Source: an uncultured Burkholderiales bacterium (GTDB lineage: Bacteria > Pseudomonadota > Gammaproteobacteria > Burkholderiales > Burkholderiaceae). From it: 53,116 nucleotides of DNA. Made by a program: the position numbers and the translations under genes. The notes under the pieces were generated by a model that was not told the DNA's origin, did no database searches, and saw nothing but the letters and a program-made list of their open reading frames with translations. This document shows, piece after piece, positions 24,684-33,472 of this stretch. Position 1 is the stretch's first letter; each line of letters starts with the position of its first letter. The stretch is from contig CALBEV010000132.1 in the NCBI GenBank assembly GCA_937891045.1, positions 1 through 53,116 on the forward strand, in the 5' to 3' direction.

Positions 24684-25146
24684 GGTGCCAGCCTCATGGC
24701 GGCTGGCCTCGGGAGACTTGCCCGACGTCAATGTCTGGCTGGCGCTGTCCTACGCCCCCCACCCGTTTCACGCCCGGGCCACGGCTTATTGGCAGGAGGC
24801 TTGCACCAGCAACAGGCCTTTGTGGTTTTGCCGCAGCACCATGCTGGCGCTGGTGCGCTTGCTGGCGCAGCCCAAAGTGATGGGCACGGATGTGCTGAGT
24901 CTGCCGTCTGCCATGGCCGTTTACCAACAATGGTTGTCCACGCCCGCCGTGGGTTTGTTGCTCGAGCCGTTGGGCTTGGAGGCGCATGTGCAAAGCTTGT
25001 TGGGCACCGACACCGCGCCGCTGCCCAAGCATTTGTGGACCGATGCCTGGTTGGCCGCCACCGCCGAGGCCGCCGGTTTGCGCATGGTCACCTTCGACCA
25101 AGATTTTGAGAGGTTCAACCTCAGTCGATTGCAAGTGTTGGCTTGA
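24649..25146 (+). CDS. VapC-like PIN-domain ribonuclease toxin
   Basis: A 165-residue PIN-domain protein. Acidic residues are seen at D26 (LPDVNVWLAL), D132 (LWTDAWLAATA) and D150/D152 (TFDQDF). The second metal-binding acidic position, usually in a segment like ENGLLRVL, reads STMLALVRLLAQP here and has no glutamate, so catalysis may be altered. The first 20 residues precede the domain. GTG 24685, just after the antitoxin stop, would give a 153-residue product and is an equally good start. It forms a toxin-antitoxin pair with the preceding gene. Confidence 0.8.
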   Translation: MSEPAKSFKVAEVPASWRLASGDLPDVNVWLALSYAPHPFHARATAYWQEACTSNRPLWFCRSTMLALVRLLAQPKVMGTDVLSLPSAMAVYQQWLSTPAVGLLLEPLGLEAHVQSLLGTDTAPLPKHLWTDAWLAATAEAAGLRMVTFDQDFERFNLSRLQVLA

Positions 25147-25225
25147 GCCCTACAAGCCAGATTGGGAAGGGTGCCCTCAGCCCCAGAAAAAGAACAAATC
25201 CAGCACGGGTTTCATGAAAAATCTA

Positions 25226-25256
25226 TGCAAATTTAAATTTCAACTTTAAAATTGCA
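25226..25256. repeat. AT-rich inverted repeat before the AAA/DUF4143 gene
   Basis: TGCAAATTTAAA (25226-25237), loop TTTCAAC, TTTAAAATTGCA (25245-25256); 11 of 12 positions pair. It ends 3 bases before the ATG at 25260 and is far richer in AT than its surroundings. It may be an operator or may hide the ribosome site in a hairpin. Confidence 0.5.
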
Positions 25257-25259
25257 AAA

Positions 25260-26429
25260 ATGATTCCCCGTAACGCCACCCCAACACTCGAACGCCTGGC
25301 CAAAGGCTTTCCCGTGGTCGTGCTCACTGGGCCTCGGCAGTCGGGCAAAACCACGCTGGCCAAGTCGGTGTTCAGCAGCAAAGTCTATGTGTCCTTAGAG
25401 AACCCCGACGAGCGGGCGTTTGCCTTGCAAGACCCCAAGCGGTTTTTGCAGCGCTTTCCCCAGGGTGCGGTACTCGACGAGGTGCAGCGCTGCCCCGAGT
25501 TGCTGTCCTGGTTGCAGGGCTGGGTGGATGAGCGCGGCATCATGGGTGACTTTGTGTTGACCGGCTCGGCACAGTTCGACTTGATCGTGGGTGTCACCCA
25601 AACCCTGGCGGGACGCGTGGGGCGTGTCGAGTTGCTGCCGCTTTGTGCTGATGAGCTGGCCGCGTCTCAGAAGGCGCCCACAGACTTGAACACCACCCTG
25701 CTCCAAGGTGGCTATCCGGCGCTGTACGACCGCGATGTGTCGCCGCAAGATTGGTTTGCCAACTACATCAGCACCTACATCGAGCGCGATGTGCGGCAGT
25801 TGGTTGCGGTGCGCGATTTGTCGCAGTTTCAAACCTTCGTGAAGATGTGCGCCGCCCGCAGCGGCCAGTTGTTGAACCTCACATCTCTGGGCGCAGATTG
25901 CGGCATCTCGTCGGTGACGGCCAAGCAATGGTTGTCGGTGCTGGAAGCCAGTTACATCGTGAGCTTGCTTCAGCCGCACCACCGCAACTTCGGCAAGCGC
26001 TTGGTGAAAGCGCCTAAACTGTATTTCTGCGATGTGGGCTTGGCCGCTTGGCTGCTGGGCATTCGCGACGCCGCCAGCCTGGACACCCATGCCGCTCGCG
26101 GTGCGCTGTTTGAAACCTTCGTGGTGAGCGAACTCCTGAAGCAGCGGCTCAATGCCGGTCAGGCGCGTGATCTGTACTTCTGGCGCGATAGCGTGGGCAA
26201 TGAAGTGGATGTGCTGATCGAAAGCGCCAAAGGGCTGCAAGCCATTGAAATCAAGTCCGGCAGTACCTTCGCCAGCGACTGGACCGATGGCCTGAAGAAG
26301 TGGCAAAAGTTTGCGGGCGAAGAAAGCTTCCAGCCCTCATTGGTCTACGGCGGCACCGATTCTCATGAGCGTGAGGGCGTGCAGGTGTGGGGTTGGTCGG
26401 CGCTTAGCAAGCTGAGCCCTTTGCGTTAA
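25260..26429 (+). CDS. AAA_14/DUF4143 ATPase
   Basis: A 389-residue predicted ATPase. The N-terminal AAA_14 domain has Walker A GPRQSGKTT (24-32) and Walker B-like AVLDEVQRCPELLSWL, followed by a sensor-like GDFVLTGSAQF. The C-terminal DUF4143 part holds YISTYIERDVRQLVAVRDLSQF, a helical region LGADCGISSVTAKQWLSVLE and a nuclease-like end, YFWRDSVGNEVDVLIESAKGLQAIEIKSG, whose EVD...EIK residues resemble the PD-(D/E)xK fold. This family is common, mobile and poorly understood, and often sits in variable islands near toxin-antitoxin genes, as here. No partner gene is evident. Confidence 0.87.
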   Translation: MIPRNATPTLERLAKGFPVVVLTGPRQSGKTTLAKSVFSSKVYVSLENPDERAFALQDPKRFLQRFPQGAVLDEVQRCPELLSWLQGWVDERGIMGDFVLTGSAQFDLIVGVTQTLAGRVGRVELLPLCADELAASQKAPTDLNTTLLQGGYPALYDRDVSPQDWFANYISTYIERDVRQLVAVRDLSQFQTFVKMCAARSGQLLNLTSLGADCGISSVTAKQWLSVLEASYIVSLLQPHHRNFGKRLVKAPKLYFCDVGLAAWLLGIRDAASLDTHAARGALFETFVVSELLKQRLNAGQARDLYFWRDSVGNEVDVLIESAKGLQAIEIKSGSTFASDWTDGLKKWQKFAGEESFQPSLVYGGTDSHEREGVQVWGWSALSKLSPLR

Positions 26430-26512
26430 ATCTCGACAAAGTCCTTTGCAATTTTGAACACCTATATAAAAATATTCAATAAAATCAAGTACTTACGATA
26501 TTCTCAACAGAA

Positions 26513-27010
26513 TCAGTCCTGCACCCGGACCTTGAGCTGAAACGCGACCGCGCCATACAAGCGGTCTTGCAGCGGCGGCACCAGCGCCACATTCAGGCCA
26601 ACCCAGCGGCTTTCCCAGCTGGCCACTGGCAACACGGCAGGAAACCAGCCACCGTCAAACGCCTTGGGGTAGCCGTTGAAAGCGCCCATGACCACGCCCC
26701 ATTTGCCGTTCGCAAAGGTGAAAGGCTGGTAGTAGGCGCCCACATAGCTAGAGCGGGCGCTGTCACTGTTGATGAACCGACCTGCTGTGGCCGACCAGTC
26801 TTCATTGATTTGCACTTCCACGCCAAAGCCGAAGTTCTCGTTGCGCAAACCCTTGTTGGTGTCAAAGTGCGCCGAGTAAAAACCGGGGTTGAGCCAGATG
26901 CTGTGTCGCGCGGCCAGGGGTGGGGTGGCTGCTGGCGGGCTCTCTGAGGAACCGTCCGCCCAAGCCATCGTGGCCAACAAAACGCCCAGCGAAAAGGCGA
27001 CTTTGCGCAT
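26513..27010 (-). CDS. Small outer-membrane beta-barrel-like protein
   Basis: A 165-residue exported protein. A signal peptide (RKVAFSLGVLLATMAWA, cleavage near residue 18) is followed by a proline/alanine linker. The rest alternates polar and aromatic residues (SIWLNPGFYSAHFD, FGFGVEVQINEDWSATAGRF, SSYVGAYYQPF, KWGVVMGAFNG, RWVGLNVALVPP, LYGAVAFQLKVRV), which fits an eight-stranded outer-membrane barrel of PagP/PagL size. I cannot assign an enzymatic motif. Its ATG overlaps the hemL stop (TGATG), so it is coupled to hemL, although a functional link is not obvious. The 83 bases beyond its stop, up to the DUF4143 gene, are AT-rich and show no feature. Confidence 0.72.
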   Translation of the reverse strand: MRKVAFSLGVLLATMAWADGSSESPPAATPPLAARHSIWLNPGFYSAHFDTNKGLRNENFGFGVEVQINEDWSATAGRFINSDSARSSYVGAYYQPFTFANGKWGVVMGAFNGYPKAFDGGWFPAVLPVASWESRWVGLNVALVPPLQDRLYGAVAFQLKVRVQD

Positions 27011-28305
27011 CAAAGCGTGGCAAACACATCAGCCGCGGCTTGTACCGTGGCGGCAATGTCCTCGGCGCTGTGTGCAGCACTCACGAAGCCCGCTTCGTAA
27101 AGCGCTGGCGCGATGTACACGCCCTTGTCCAGCAAACCGTGGAACAGTTTGTTGAACTTGGGGCTGTCGCTGGTCATCACCTTGGCGTAGTTTTGCGGCA
27201 GCTCGGGCAGCAAGAAAAAGCCAAACATGCCGCCTTGGCAATCGGCGCTGAACGGCACGCCTGCTTTGGCAGCAGCGGCTTTCAAACCATCGACCAAGCT
27301 TTGGGTGCGGGCCGACAGCGCGTCAAAGAAACCGGGTTTGGAAATTTCATGCAAGGTGGCCAAACCACAGGCGGTGGCCACGGGGTTGCCGCTCAAGGTG
27401 CCAGCTTGGTAGACCGGGCCCAGCGGGGCCAGCTGTTCCATGACGGCGCGTTTACCGCCAAACGCGGCCAGCGGCATGCCGCCGCCAATGACTTTGCCCA
27501 GCACGGTGAGGTCGGGCTCGAAGCCAGGCAAAGATTTCGCATACACGCTTTGCGCACTGCCCAAAGCCACGCGGCAGCCGGTCATCACCTCGTCAAACAC
27601 CAGCAAGGCGCCGTGCTGGCTGCACAACTCGCGGCAGCGCTTCATGAAGGGCACGCTGGCCCGCACGAAATTCATGTTGCCGGCAATCGGTTCGATCATC
27701 AAACAAGCCAGCTCTTGGCCGTGCAAGGCAAAGGCTTCTTCCAGCTGCGGGATGTTGTTGAATTCCAAGACCAAGGTGTGTTGCACCACCTCGGGGGGCA
27801 CGCCTGCGCTGGTGGGGTTGCCAAAGGTGGCCAAGCCGGAACCGGCTTTCACCAACAGCGCGTCGGCATGGCCGTGGTAACAGCCTTCAAACTTGATGAT
27901 CTTGCTGCGGCCCGTGGCACCGCGTGCCAGGCGCAGTGCGCTCATGCCCGCTTCGGTGCCCGAGCTGACCAAGCGCACCATGTCCATCGAGGGCATGAGT
28001 TTCAACAGCGCTTCGGCGAGTTCAATTTCGCGCTCGGTGGGTGCGCCATAAGAGAAACCTTCCAGCACGGCTTTTTGCACGGCTTCAACCACCGCCGGGT
28101 GGCCGTGGCCCAAAATCATCGGACCCCACGAGCCGATGTAATCGATGTAGCGCTTGTTGTTGGCGTCCCAAAAATAAGCGCCTTGGGCACGCTTCACGAA
28201 ACGCGGTGTGCCACCCACCGCGCGAAAAGCGCGAACAGGTGAATTGACGCCGCCAGGAATCACTTGGCGGGCGCGGTCAAACAAAGTTTGGTTCAAATCG
28301 GTCAT
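27010..28305 (-). CDS. hemL: Glutamate-1-semialdehyde 2,1-aminomutase
   Basis: This 431-residue class-III aminotransferase-fold enzyme converts glutamate-1-semialdehyde to 5-aminolevulinate in C5-pathway tetrapyrrole synthesis. Seen are [20 protein letters not shown], the cofactor region [26 protein letters not shown] and the pyridoxal lysine K271 in [13 protein letters not shown]. Length is standard (about 430). It lies 24 bases downstream of the thiD-like gene. Confidence 0.97.
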   Translation of the reverse strand: MTDLNQTLFDRARQVIPGGVNSPVRAFRAVGGTPRFVKRAQGAYFWDANNKRYIDYIGSWGPMILGHGHPAVVEAVQKAVLEGFSYGAPTEREIELAEALLKLMPSMDMVRLVSSGTEAGMSALRLARGATGRSKIIKFEGCYHGHADALLVKAGSGLATFGNPTSAGVPPEVVQHTLVLEFNNIPQLEEAFALHGQELACLMIEPIAGNMNFVRASVPFMKRCRELCSQHGALLVFDEVMTGCRVALGSAQSVYAKSLPGFEPDLTVLGKVIGGGMPLAAFGGKRAVMEQLAPLGPVYQAGTLSGNPVATACGLATLHEISKPGFFDALSARTQSLVDGLKAAAAKAGVPFSADCQGGMFGFFLLPELPQNYAKVMTSDSPKFNKLFHGLLDKGVYIAPALYEAGFVSAAHSAEDIAATVQAAADVFATL

Positions 28306-28329
28306 GGTCTTCCCAGTCGTGCAACAAAA

Positions 28330-29253
28330 TCAATGCCGGGTGTGGTGGCCGGGCAGCGAGAAATCTTCGGCAGTGGCTGCGCCATCGGCTTCATCGTCGG
28401 TGGCTTCATCCACGCTTTGCGCCCAAAACAAACGGTCGGCCACGGCATGGCCCATGCCAGGGCGAAAACCCGCGTCCAAGCTGCCGTCCAAAAAGCCCAG
28501 CGCTTCACCCACCGAGGCCTCGAGGTCGTCGCCCATGGCCAGCAAGCCAGCCAAGGCCGCGCTCAAGGTGTCACCTGCGCCGGTGAACACCGCGTCAAAA
28601 CGCTCGATGGTTTCGCTCACCAACACGGTGAGCGGCGTGGCCAAGGCGTTTTCCAAATGTTGGCTGCCTTGCGGCAATCCGGTGACCAAGGTGTAGGGCA
28701 CGCCTTTGTCGGCGGCGGCTTTGGCAATGTCGCGCGCGGTGGGCGGGCGTTCGCTGCCCCACTCGGGCAACAACCATCGCCACAGCGTGGAATGGTTACC
28801 CACCAACACCGTGGTTTGTGGCAACAGCAGTTCCATGAACGCGTCTTGGTAGGCTTCAATCGGGTCGTCTTGCCACCACGATAAGCTGGGCATGTAAGCC
28901 ACCACCGGCACATCGGCGTAGTCGGTGCACAGCTCGGCGATGGTGGCCACAATTTCGGGCGTGCCGCAAAAGCCCACCTTGATGACTTGCACCGAAATAT
29001 CTTCCAAGATGATGCGGGCTTGTTCGTCCACCGCGTCTTCGTCCATGGCCATGTGGTCGAAGGTTTCAGCGGAGTCGCGCACATAGCTGCCGGTGCTGAT
29101 GGCCAACACATGCGCACCCACCGAGGACATGGCCAAGATGTCTGCGGTTAAACCACCTGCACCGCTGGGGTCATTGCTGTTGAAACACAGCACGCAAGGA
29201 TGGGCCATTTCGGGTGTCTGGCCTTCGTCTGGGAGCGGGAGGGTGGGGTTCAT
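28330..29253 (-). CDS. thiD: Hydroxymethylpyrimidine/phosphomethylpyrimidine kinase
   Basis: A 307-residue ribokinase-fold kinase of the ThiD family for the pyrimidine branch of thiamine synthesis. The substrate segment is SNDPSGAGGLTADI (26-39) and the anion-hole/catalytic base motif is TGAGDTLSAALAG (224-236). The protein is longer than E. coli ThiD (about 266), with an acidic, low-complexity tail (DEATDDEADGAATAED). Some betaproteobacterial members may have shifted specificity. It is probably in one unit with hemL, and divergent from the rubredoxin gene. Confidence 0.87.
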   Translation of the reverse strand: MNPTLPLPDEGQTPEMAHPCVLCFNSNDPSGAGGLTADILAMSSVGAHVLAISTGSYVRDSAETFDHMAMDEDAVDEQARIILEDISVQVIKVGFCGTPEIVATIAELCTDYADVPVVAYMPSLSWWQDDPIEAYQDAFMELLLPQTTVLVGNHSTLWRWLLPEWGSERPPTARDIAKAAADKGVPYTLVTGLPQGSQHLENALATPLTVLVSETIERFDAVFTGAGDTLSAALAGLLAMGDDLEASVGEALGFLDGSLDAGFRPGMGHAVADRLFWAQSVDEATDDEADGAATAEDFSLPGHHTRH

Positions 29254-29329
29254 GGCCGTCTATACTTTGATTCATTCTATGCCACGGTTTCAACGTGGTT
29301 TGTGTGCTTCCTCGAATGAAAGAGACCCC

Positions 29330-29497
29330 GTGAACAAGACTTGGATGTGCCTGATTTGTGGCTGGATTTACGACGAAGCGTTGGGCGACCCCGACAGCAA
29401 CATCGCCCCCGGCACCCCGTGGGAACAAGTGCCGATGAACTGGACTTGCCCCGAATGTGGCGCACGCAAAGAAGACTTTGAAATGGTGCCGGTCTAA
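29330..29497 (+). CDS. Rubredoxin
   Basis: A 55-residue rubredoxin. The iron is bound by C7-x2-C10 (MCLICGWIYDEA) and C40-x2-C43 (WTCPECGARKEDFEMV). The start codon is GTG 29330 with a weak purine ribosome site; an upstream extension of the same frame is not conserved in style. It carries one electron in the cytosol. The partner is unknown. It is convergent with and overlaps the photolyase gene end by 4 bases. Confidence 0.95.
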   Translation: MNKTWMCLICGWIYDEALGDPDSNIAPGTPWEQVPMNWTCPECGARKEDFEMVPV

Positions 29498-30972
29498 CTT
29501 TTTTTCACCACCGAATAGCGCAGCAAGGTTTTGGCCCGCGCTTGCGCGTGGTCCACAACCGGCAGCGGGTAGCTCTGGCCCAACACCACACCGGCTGCTT
29601 GCAGCTCCATCGGTTTGGCCAGCCACGGCGCATGAATCGCTTTGTCGGGTAAGCCACTCAGTTGTGGCACATAACGCCTGATGAACTTGCCTTGCGGGTC
29701 AAACTTTTCGCTTTGGTTGATCGGGTTGAAGATTCGAAAGTAGGGCTGGGCATCGCAGCCACTGGAGCTGGCCCACTGCCAACCGCCGTTGTTGGCGGCC
29801 AAGTCAAAGTCAATCAAGTGTTGGGCAAAGTAAGCCTCGCCCCAGCGCCAATCAATCCCCAAATCCTTCACCAAAAAACTCGCCACCACCATGCGCAGTC
29901 GGTTGTGCATGTAGCCGCTTTGGTTGATCTGCGCCATGGCTGCGTCCACCAGCGGGTAGCCGGTTTGGCCATCACACCAGGCTTTGAACAAGGCCTTGGC
30001 GTGCTTGTCTTTGTCCCATTGGATGTCGTCGTACTCGCGCTTGAAAGCGCTGTGCACCACATGCGGATGGTGGTGCATGATCTGGTGGTAGAAATCGCGC
30101 CAAATCAATTCAGACAACCAAGTTTGCGCACCTGCATCGTTTTTCAGGGCACGTGCATGGGCCAACCGCGCCAACTGCCGAATCGACACCGTGCCAAAGC
30201 GCAAATGCGCACTCAAATAACTGGGCCCTTTCACGGCCGGAAAGTTGCGCGTGGCCTCGTAGTCGCTCATGCGCTTGTCGAAATCTTTCAACAGCATCTG
30301 CGCACCTGACATGCCGGGATGGATGTGCAGCGCCGCCAAATCCACGGCTTCAAAACCCATGTCCTGCAAGCTGGGGATGGGTTGGCGCAAGGCTTTGGGG
30401 ATGCTGGCCAATTGACCGGGCTGGGCTTGTGTCGGTCGTGCCGCCAAATCGGCAGGCGTGACTTTTTTCAACCACGCGTTTTTGTACGGCGTGAACACGC
30501 CATAGGGTGTGCCGCTCAGCGTCAAGACCTCGCTGCGTTCGAACACCACATGGTCTTTGAAGCTGTGAAACGCGATGCCGTGGTTGGCCAAGCTGCCGCG
30601 CACTTGGGCGTCGCGGGCCAAAGCCTCGGGCTCGTCATCATGGTGGGTGAACACGGCTTGTACCCCCAGGGATTGGGCGAGTTGAAGCATTTCGTGGATG
30701 GCTTCGCCGTGGCGCACCAGCAAGCCCGCCTCCGTATTCGCCGCGCGTTCGCGCCAAGCGGCATCAAGCTCGTGCAACGACGCGTGGATGAAGGCCACGC
30801 GCCGGTCTTGGCGCGGTAATTTGTCCAAGATGGCGGTGTCAAATACAAAGGCCGCGTGCACATGCTTGGCATGCTTCAAGGCGGTGCTGAGTGCGGTGTG
30901 GTCGTCCAAGCGCAAATCTCGGCGGAACCACACCAACACGCTGTCAAACTGGTCTAAAACTTGGGGAGGCAT
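29494..30972 (-). CDS. phrB: Deoxyribodipyrimidine photolyase
   Basis: A 492-residue cryptochrome/photolyase family enzyme repairing cyclobutane pyrimidine dimers with blue light. The N-terminal antenna domain starts VLVWFRRDLRLDDHTAL. The FAD domain has LSAHLRFGTVSIRQLARLA, WLSELIWRDFYHQIM, the key GYPLVDAAMAQINQSGYMHNRLRMVVASFLVKDL and WQWASSSGCDAQPYFRIFNP. The tryptophans of the electron chain appear present. The ATG at 30972 (MPPQVL) is preferred to one 39 bases further upstream that would overlap yqgE. Light-exposed surface water would suit such a gene. Confidence 0.96.
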   Translation of the reverse strand: MPPQVLDQFDSVLVWFRRDLRLDDHTALSTALKHAKHVHAAFVFDTAILDKLPRQDRRVAFIHASLHELDAAWRERAANTEAGLLVRHGEAIHEMLQLAQSLGVQAVFTHHDDEPEALARDAQVRGSLANHGIAFHSFKDHVVFERSEVLTLSGTPYGVFTPYKNAWLKKVTPADLAARPTQAQPGQLASIPKALRQPIPSLQDMGFEAVDLAALHIHPGMSGAQMLLKDFDKRMSDYEATRNFPAVKGPSYLSAHLRFGTVSIRQLARLAHARALKNDAGAQTWLSELIWRDFYHQIMHHHPHVVHSAFKREYDDIQWDKDKHAKALFKAWCDGQTGYPLVDAAMAQINQSGYMHNRLRMVVASFLVKDLGIDWRWGEAYFAQHLIDFDLAANNGGWQWASSSGCDAQPYFRIFNPINQSEKFDPQGKFIRRYVPQLSGLPDKAIHAPWLAKPMELQAAGVVLGQSYPLPVVDHAQARAKTLLRYSVVKKS

Positions 30973-30992
30973 GTTCACCTTAAAATCTTGGC

Positions 30993-31598
30993 ATGACCAT
31001 GGATTCTGCACCCATCAACCTGACGCATCATTTCCTGATCGCCATGCCGGGTTTGATGGACGAATCTTTCGCCCGCAGTGTCGTTTACATGTGTGAACAC
31101 TCCGAGCGTGGCGCCTTGGGTCTGATCATCAACAAGCCCAGCCCCATGCGCATGGAAGAGTTGTTCGAAAAAGTCGACCTCAACCTGGGCCGCACCGACC
31201 TGATTGAAATTCCCGTGTTGCAAGGCGGCCCGGTGCACACCGAGCGCGGCTTTGTGCTGCACGAGCCGCTCGCCAAAGCCGACCCGAATGGCCCCGAGGC
31301 TGAAAACACCTATGCCTCCACATTGATGATTCCCGGCGGCTTGGAGATGACCACCTCCAAAGATGTGCTTGAAGCGCTGTCTACTGGCGCGGGCCCGCGC
31401 AAGGTGCTGATCACCTTGGGCTATGCCGCTTGGGCGCAAGGGCAGTTGGAAAGTGAACTCGCTGAAAACAGTTGGCTCACGGTGGAAGCCGATGCCCAAG
31501 TGATTTTTGACACCCCGATTGAACACCGCTATGACAGCGCCTTGGCCTTGCTGGGCTTGCAAGCCTGGATGCTGTCGCCGCAGGCGGGTCACGCATGA
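30993..31598 (+). CDS. yqgE: YqgE/AlgH family protein (DUF179)
   Basis: A 201-residue DUF179 protein with the signature NLTHHFLIAMPGLMDESFARSVVYMCEH, GALGLIINKP, VLQGGPVHTERGFVLH and ITLGYAAWAQGQLESELAENSWL. The biochemical role is unproven. Its conserved position next to ruvX is the usual link. The start has no clear ribosome site; ATG 30999 is an alternative. It is the first gene of a five-gene run with 4-base overlaps or near contact. Confidence 0.95.
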   Translation: MTMDSAPINLTHHFLIAMPGLMDESFARSVVYMCEHSERGALGLIINKPSPMRMEELFEKVDLNLGRTDLIEIPVLQGGPVHTERGFVLHEPLAKADPNGPEAENTYASTLMIPGGLEMTTSKDVLEALSTGAGPRKVLITLGYAAWAQGQLESELAENSWLTVEADAQVIFDTPIEHRYDSALALLGLQAWMLSPQAGHA

Positions 31599-32011
31599 AC
31601 GTGGCTGCGCCGCCCGTTGCCACAGCCCTGCAATCCTTTTTGGCTTTCGATTTCGGCCTGCAACGCACAGGTGTGGCTTACGCTTCACGACTCTTGGGCC
31701 AAGCCCAACCACAAGGCACGGTGAAAGCTGCAGGGGACGCACGTTGGCCGCTGATTGCTCAACACATTGAACGCTGGCAACCCGATGCGCTGGTGGTCGG
31801 TGTGCCCTACCACCCCGATGGTGCACGCCATGAAAACACCGACCGTGCGCAAAAGTTTGCGCGTCAATTGCAGGGTCGTTTTGGCTTGCCTGTGTTTGAG
31901 GTGGACGAGCGTTACTCGACCACCGAAGCCCGCGCGGCCGGTGCCACCGATGTGGACGCGGCATCGGCTTGCGTCATCCTTGATCAATTTTTAAGAAACC
32001 TCGCACCATGA
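31595..32011 (+). CDS. ruvX: Holliday-junction resolvase-like RuvX
   Basis: A 138-residue YqgF/RuvX RNase H-fold nuclease, implicated in pre-16S rRNA 5'-end maturation and recombination. Acidic active-site segments are FDFGLQRTGVAY, VFEVDERYSTTEARA and DAASACVILDQFL. The usual G-x-RTG start is read as GLQRTG. It overlaps yqgE and pyrR by ATGA at both ends. Confidence 0.95.
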   Translation: MNVAAPPVATALQSFLAFDFGLQRTGVAYASRLLGQAQPQGTVKAAGDARWPLIAQHIERWQPDALVVGVPYHPDGARHENTDRAQKFARQLQGRFGLPVFEVDERYSTTEARAAGATDVDAASACVILDQFLRNLAP

Positions 32012-32508
32012 GCATTGGCCATTTATCCCTCGACGCCCAGGCCTTGTACGGCCAGATGTTGAAAGACCTGCGTGAACGCTTGAGCCCCACTGCGCATTTG
32101 GTGGGCATCACTTCTGGGGGCGCTTGGTTGGCTGAACGCTTGCATGCCGACCTCGGTCGTGCTGAAGCTTTGGGTGTTGTGTCTTCCTCGATGCACCGCG
32201 ATGACTTCGCGCAACGCGGCATGGCCGACAGTGCGGCCACCAAGCTGCCTTTCGCGGTAGACGGCGCAGTCATTTGGTTGATCGACGATGTGTTGTTCAC
32301 CGGGCGCACCATCCGCGCGGTGGTGAACGAGTTGTTCGACTATGGCCGACCGGCTGCCGTGCACTTGGCGGTGTTGGTGGACAGAGGCGGGCGCGAGTTG
32401 CCGGTGCAAGCCGACTATGCGGCGGCGCGTTTGAGTTTGCCGGGCAACCAATCCTTGCGCCTGACCCGTGACGCACAACATCAATTCGCTTTTTCGGTGG
32501 AGGGCTGA
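32008..32508 (+). CDS. pyrR: PyrR-type regulator/uracil phosphoribosyltransferase
   Basis: A 166-residue type-I phosphoribosyltransferase with the PRPP loop [14 protein letters not shown] (91-104) and the PyrR-like SMHRDDF and VDRGGRELP segments. In Bacillus PyrR is an RNA-binding attenuator. In proteobacteria it sits in front of pyrB but its RNA-binding role is unclear. I see no obvious PyrR-type leader hairpin before pyrB because the genes touch. Confidence 0.93.
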   Translation: MSIGHLSLDAQALYGQMLKDLRERLSPTAHLVGITSGGAWLAERLHADLGRAEALGVVSSSMHRDDFAQRGMADSAATKLPFAVDGAVIWLIDDVLFTGRTIRAVVNELFDYGRPAAVHLAVLVDRGGRELPVQADYAAARLSLPGNQSLRLTRDAQHQFAFSVEG

Positions 32509-32509
32509 G

Positions 32510-33472
32510 ATGCTTTACAAACGCAACCCGCAACTCAACCGCAACGGTGAATTGATTCACCTGTTGTCCACCGAGGGTTTGTCGCGCGACATCCTGACAA
32601 AGATCTTGGACACCGCCAGCCAGTTCGTGTCGGTGAACGACCGCGAGGTGAAAAAAGTACCTTTGTTGCGGGGCAAAAGCGTTTTCAATTTGTTTTTTGA
32701 AAACAGCACCCGCACCCGCACCACCTTTGAGATTGCAGCTCAACGTCTGAGCGCCGATGTGTTCAATCTCGACATTGCCCGCTCCTCGGCCAGCAAAGGC
32801 GAATCGTTGCTGGACACCATCGCCAATCTGAGCGCGATGGCGGCCGATATTTTTGTGGTGCGCCACAGCGAATCTGGCGCACCGTATTTGATTGCCGAGC
32901 ACGTGGCGCCCCATGTGCACGTGATCAACGCGGGTGACGGCAGGCACGCGCACCCCACACAAGGTTTGCTGGACGCCTACACCATACGCCATTTCAAGAA
33001 AGACTTCGCCAACTTGCGCGTGGCGATTGTGGGTGATGTGTTGCACTCGCGGGTGGCGCGTTCAGACATCCATGCGCTCACCACCTTGGGCTGCGCCGAG
33101 GTGCGTGTGGTCGGCCCCAAAACCTTGGTGCCCTCGGACATGTCGCAACTCGGTGTGAAGGTTTTTCACAGCTTGGAAGAGGGTATCCGCGACTGCGATG
33201 TGGTCATCACGCTGCGCTTGCAAAACGAACGCATGAGCGGTGCTTTGTTGCCCTCAAGTCAAGAATATTTCAAGAGTTTTGGCCTGACACAAGCCAAGCT
33301 GCAACTGGCCAAACCCGACGCCATCGTGATGCACCCCGGGCCGATCAACCGGGGCGTGGAAATCGAATCGGCGGTGGTGGACGGGCCGCAAAGCGTCATC
33401 TTGACGCAAGTGACTTTTGGCATCGCTGTGCGCATGGCGGTGATGTCCATCGTGGCAGGAAACGACGCATGA
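32510..33472 (+). CDS. pyrB: Aspartate carbamoyltransferase catalytic subunit
   Basis: A 320-residue ATCase joining carbamoyl phosphate and aspartate. The carbamoyl-phosphate motif [11 protein letters not shown] is at 64-74, and [12 protein letters not shown] and [11 protein letters not shown] are intact. The ATG at 32510 follows the pyrR stop by one base with a strong ribosome site (GGAGGG). It overlaps the pseudo-dihydroorotase gene by 4 bases, the class-A ATCase arrangement in which the two proteins form a dodecamer. Confidence 0.97.
   Translation: MLYKRNPQLNRNGELIHLLSTEGLSRDILTKILDTASQFVSVNDREVKKVPLLRGKSVFNLFFENSTRTRTTFEIAAQRLSADVFNLDIARSSASKGESLLDTIANLSAMAADIFVVRHSESGAPYLIAEHVAPHVHVINAGDGRHAHPTQGLLDAYTIRHFKKDFANLRVAIVGDVLHSRVARSDIHALTTLGCAEVRVVGPKTLVPSDMSQLGVKVFHSLEEGIRDCDVVITLRLQNERMSGALLPSSQEYFKSFGLTQAKLQLAKPDAIVMHPGPINRGVEIESAVVDGPQSVILTQVTFGIAVRMAVMSIVAGNDA

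Noticed and set aside
22787..26512. Prophage, integrative element or insertion sequence carrying the toxin-antitoxin island
   Set aside because: There is no integrase, transposase, terminal repeat or target duplication that I can see at either edge.
26920..28242. 440-codon plus-strand open frame opposite hemL
   Set aside because: Its His/Gly/Ala-rich translation is typical of antisense frames in GC-rich genes, and hemL is unambiguous.
28245..29330. Thiamine (TPP) riboswitch before the thiD-like gene
   Set aside because: The upstream space is short and lacks the conserved CUGAGA-type TPP core.
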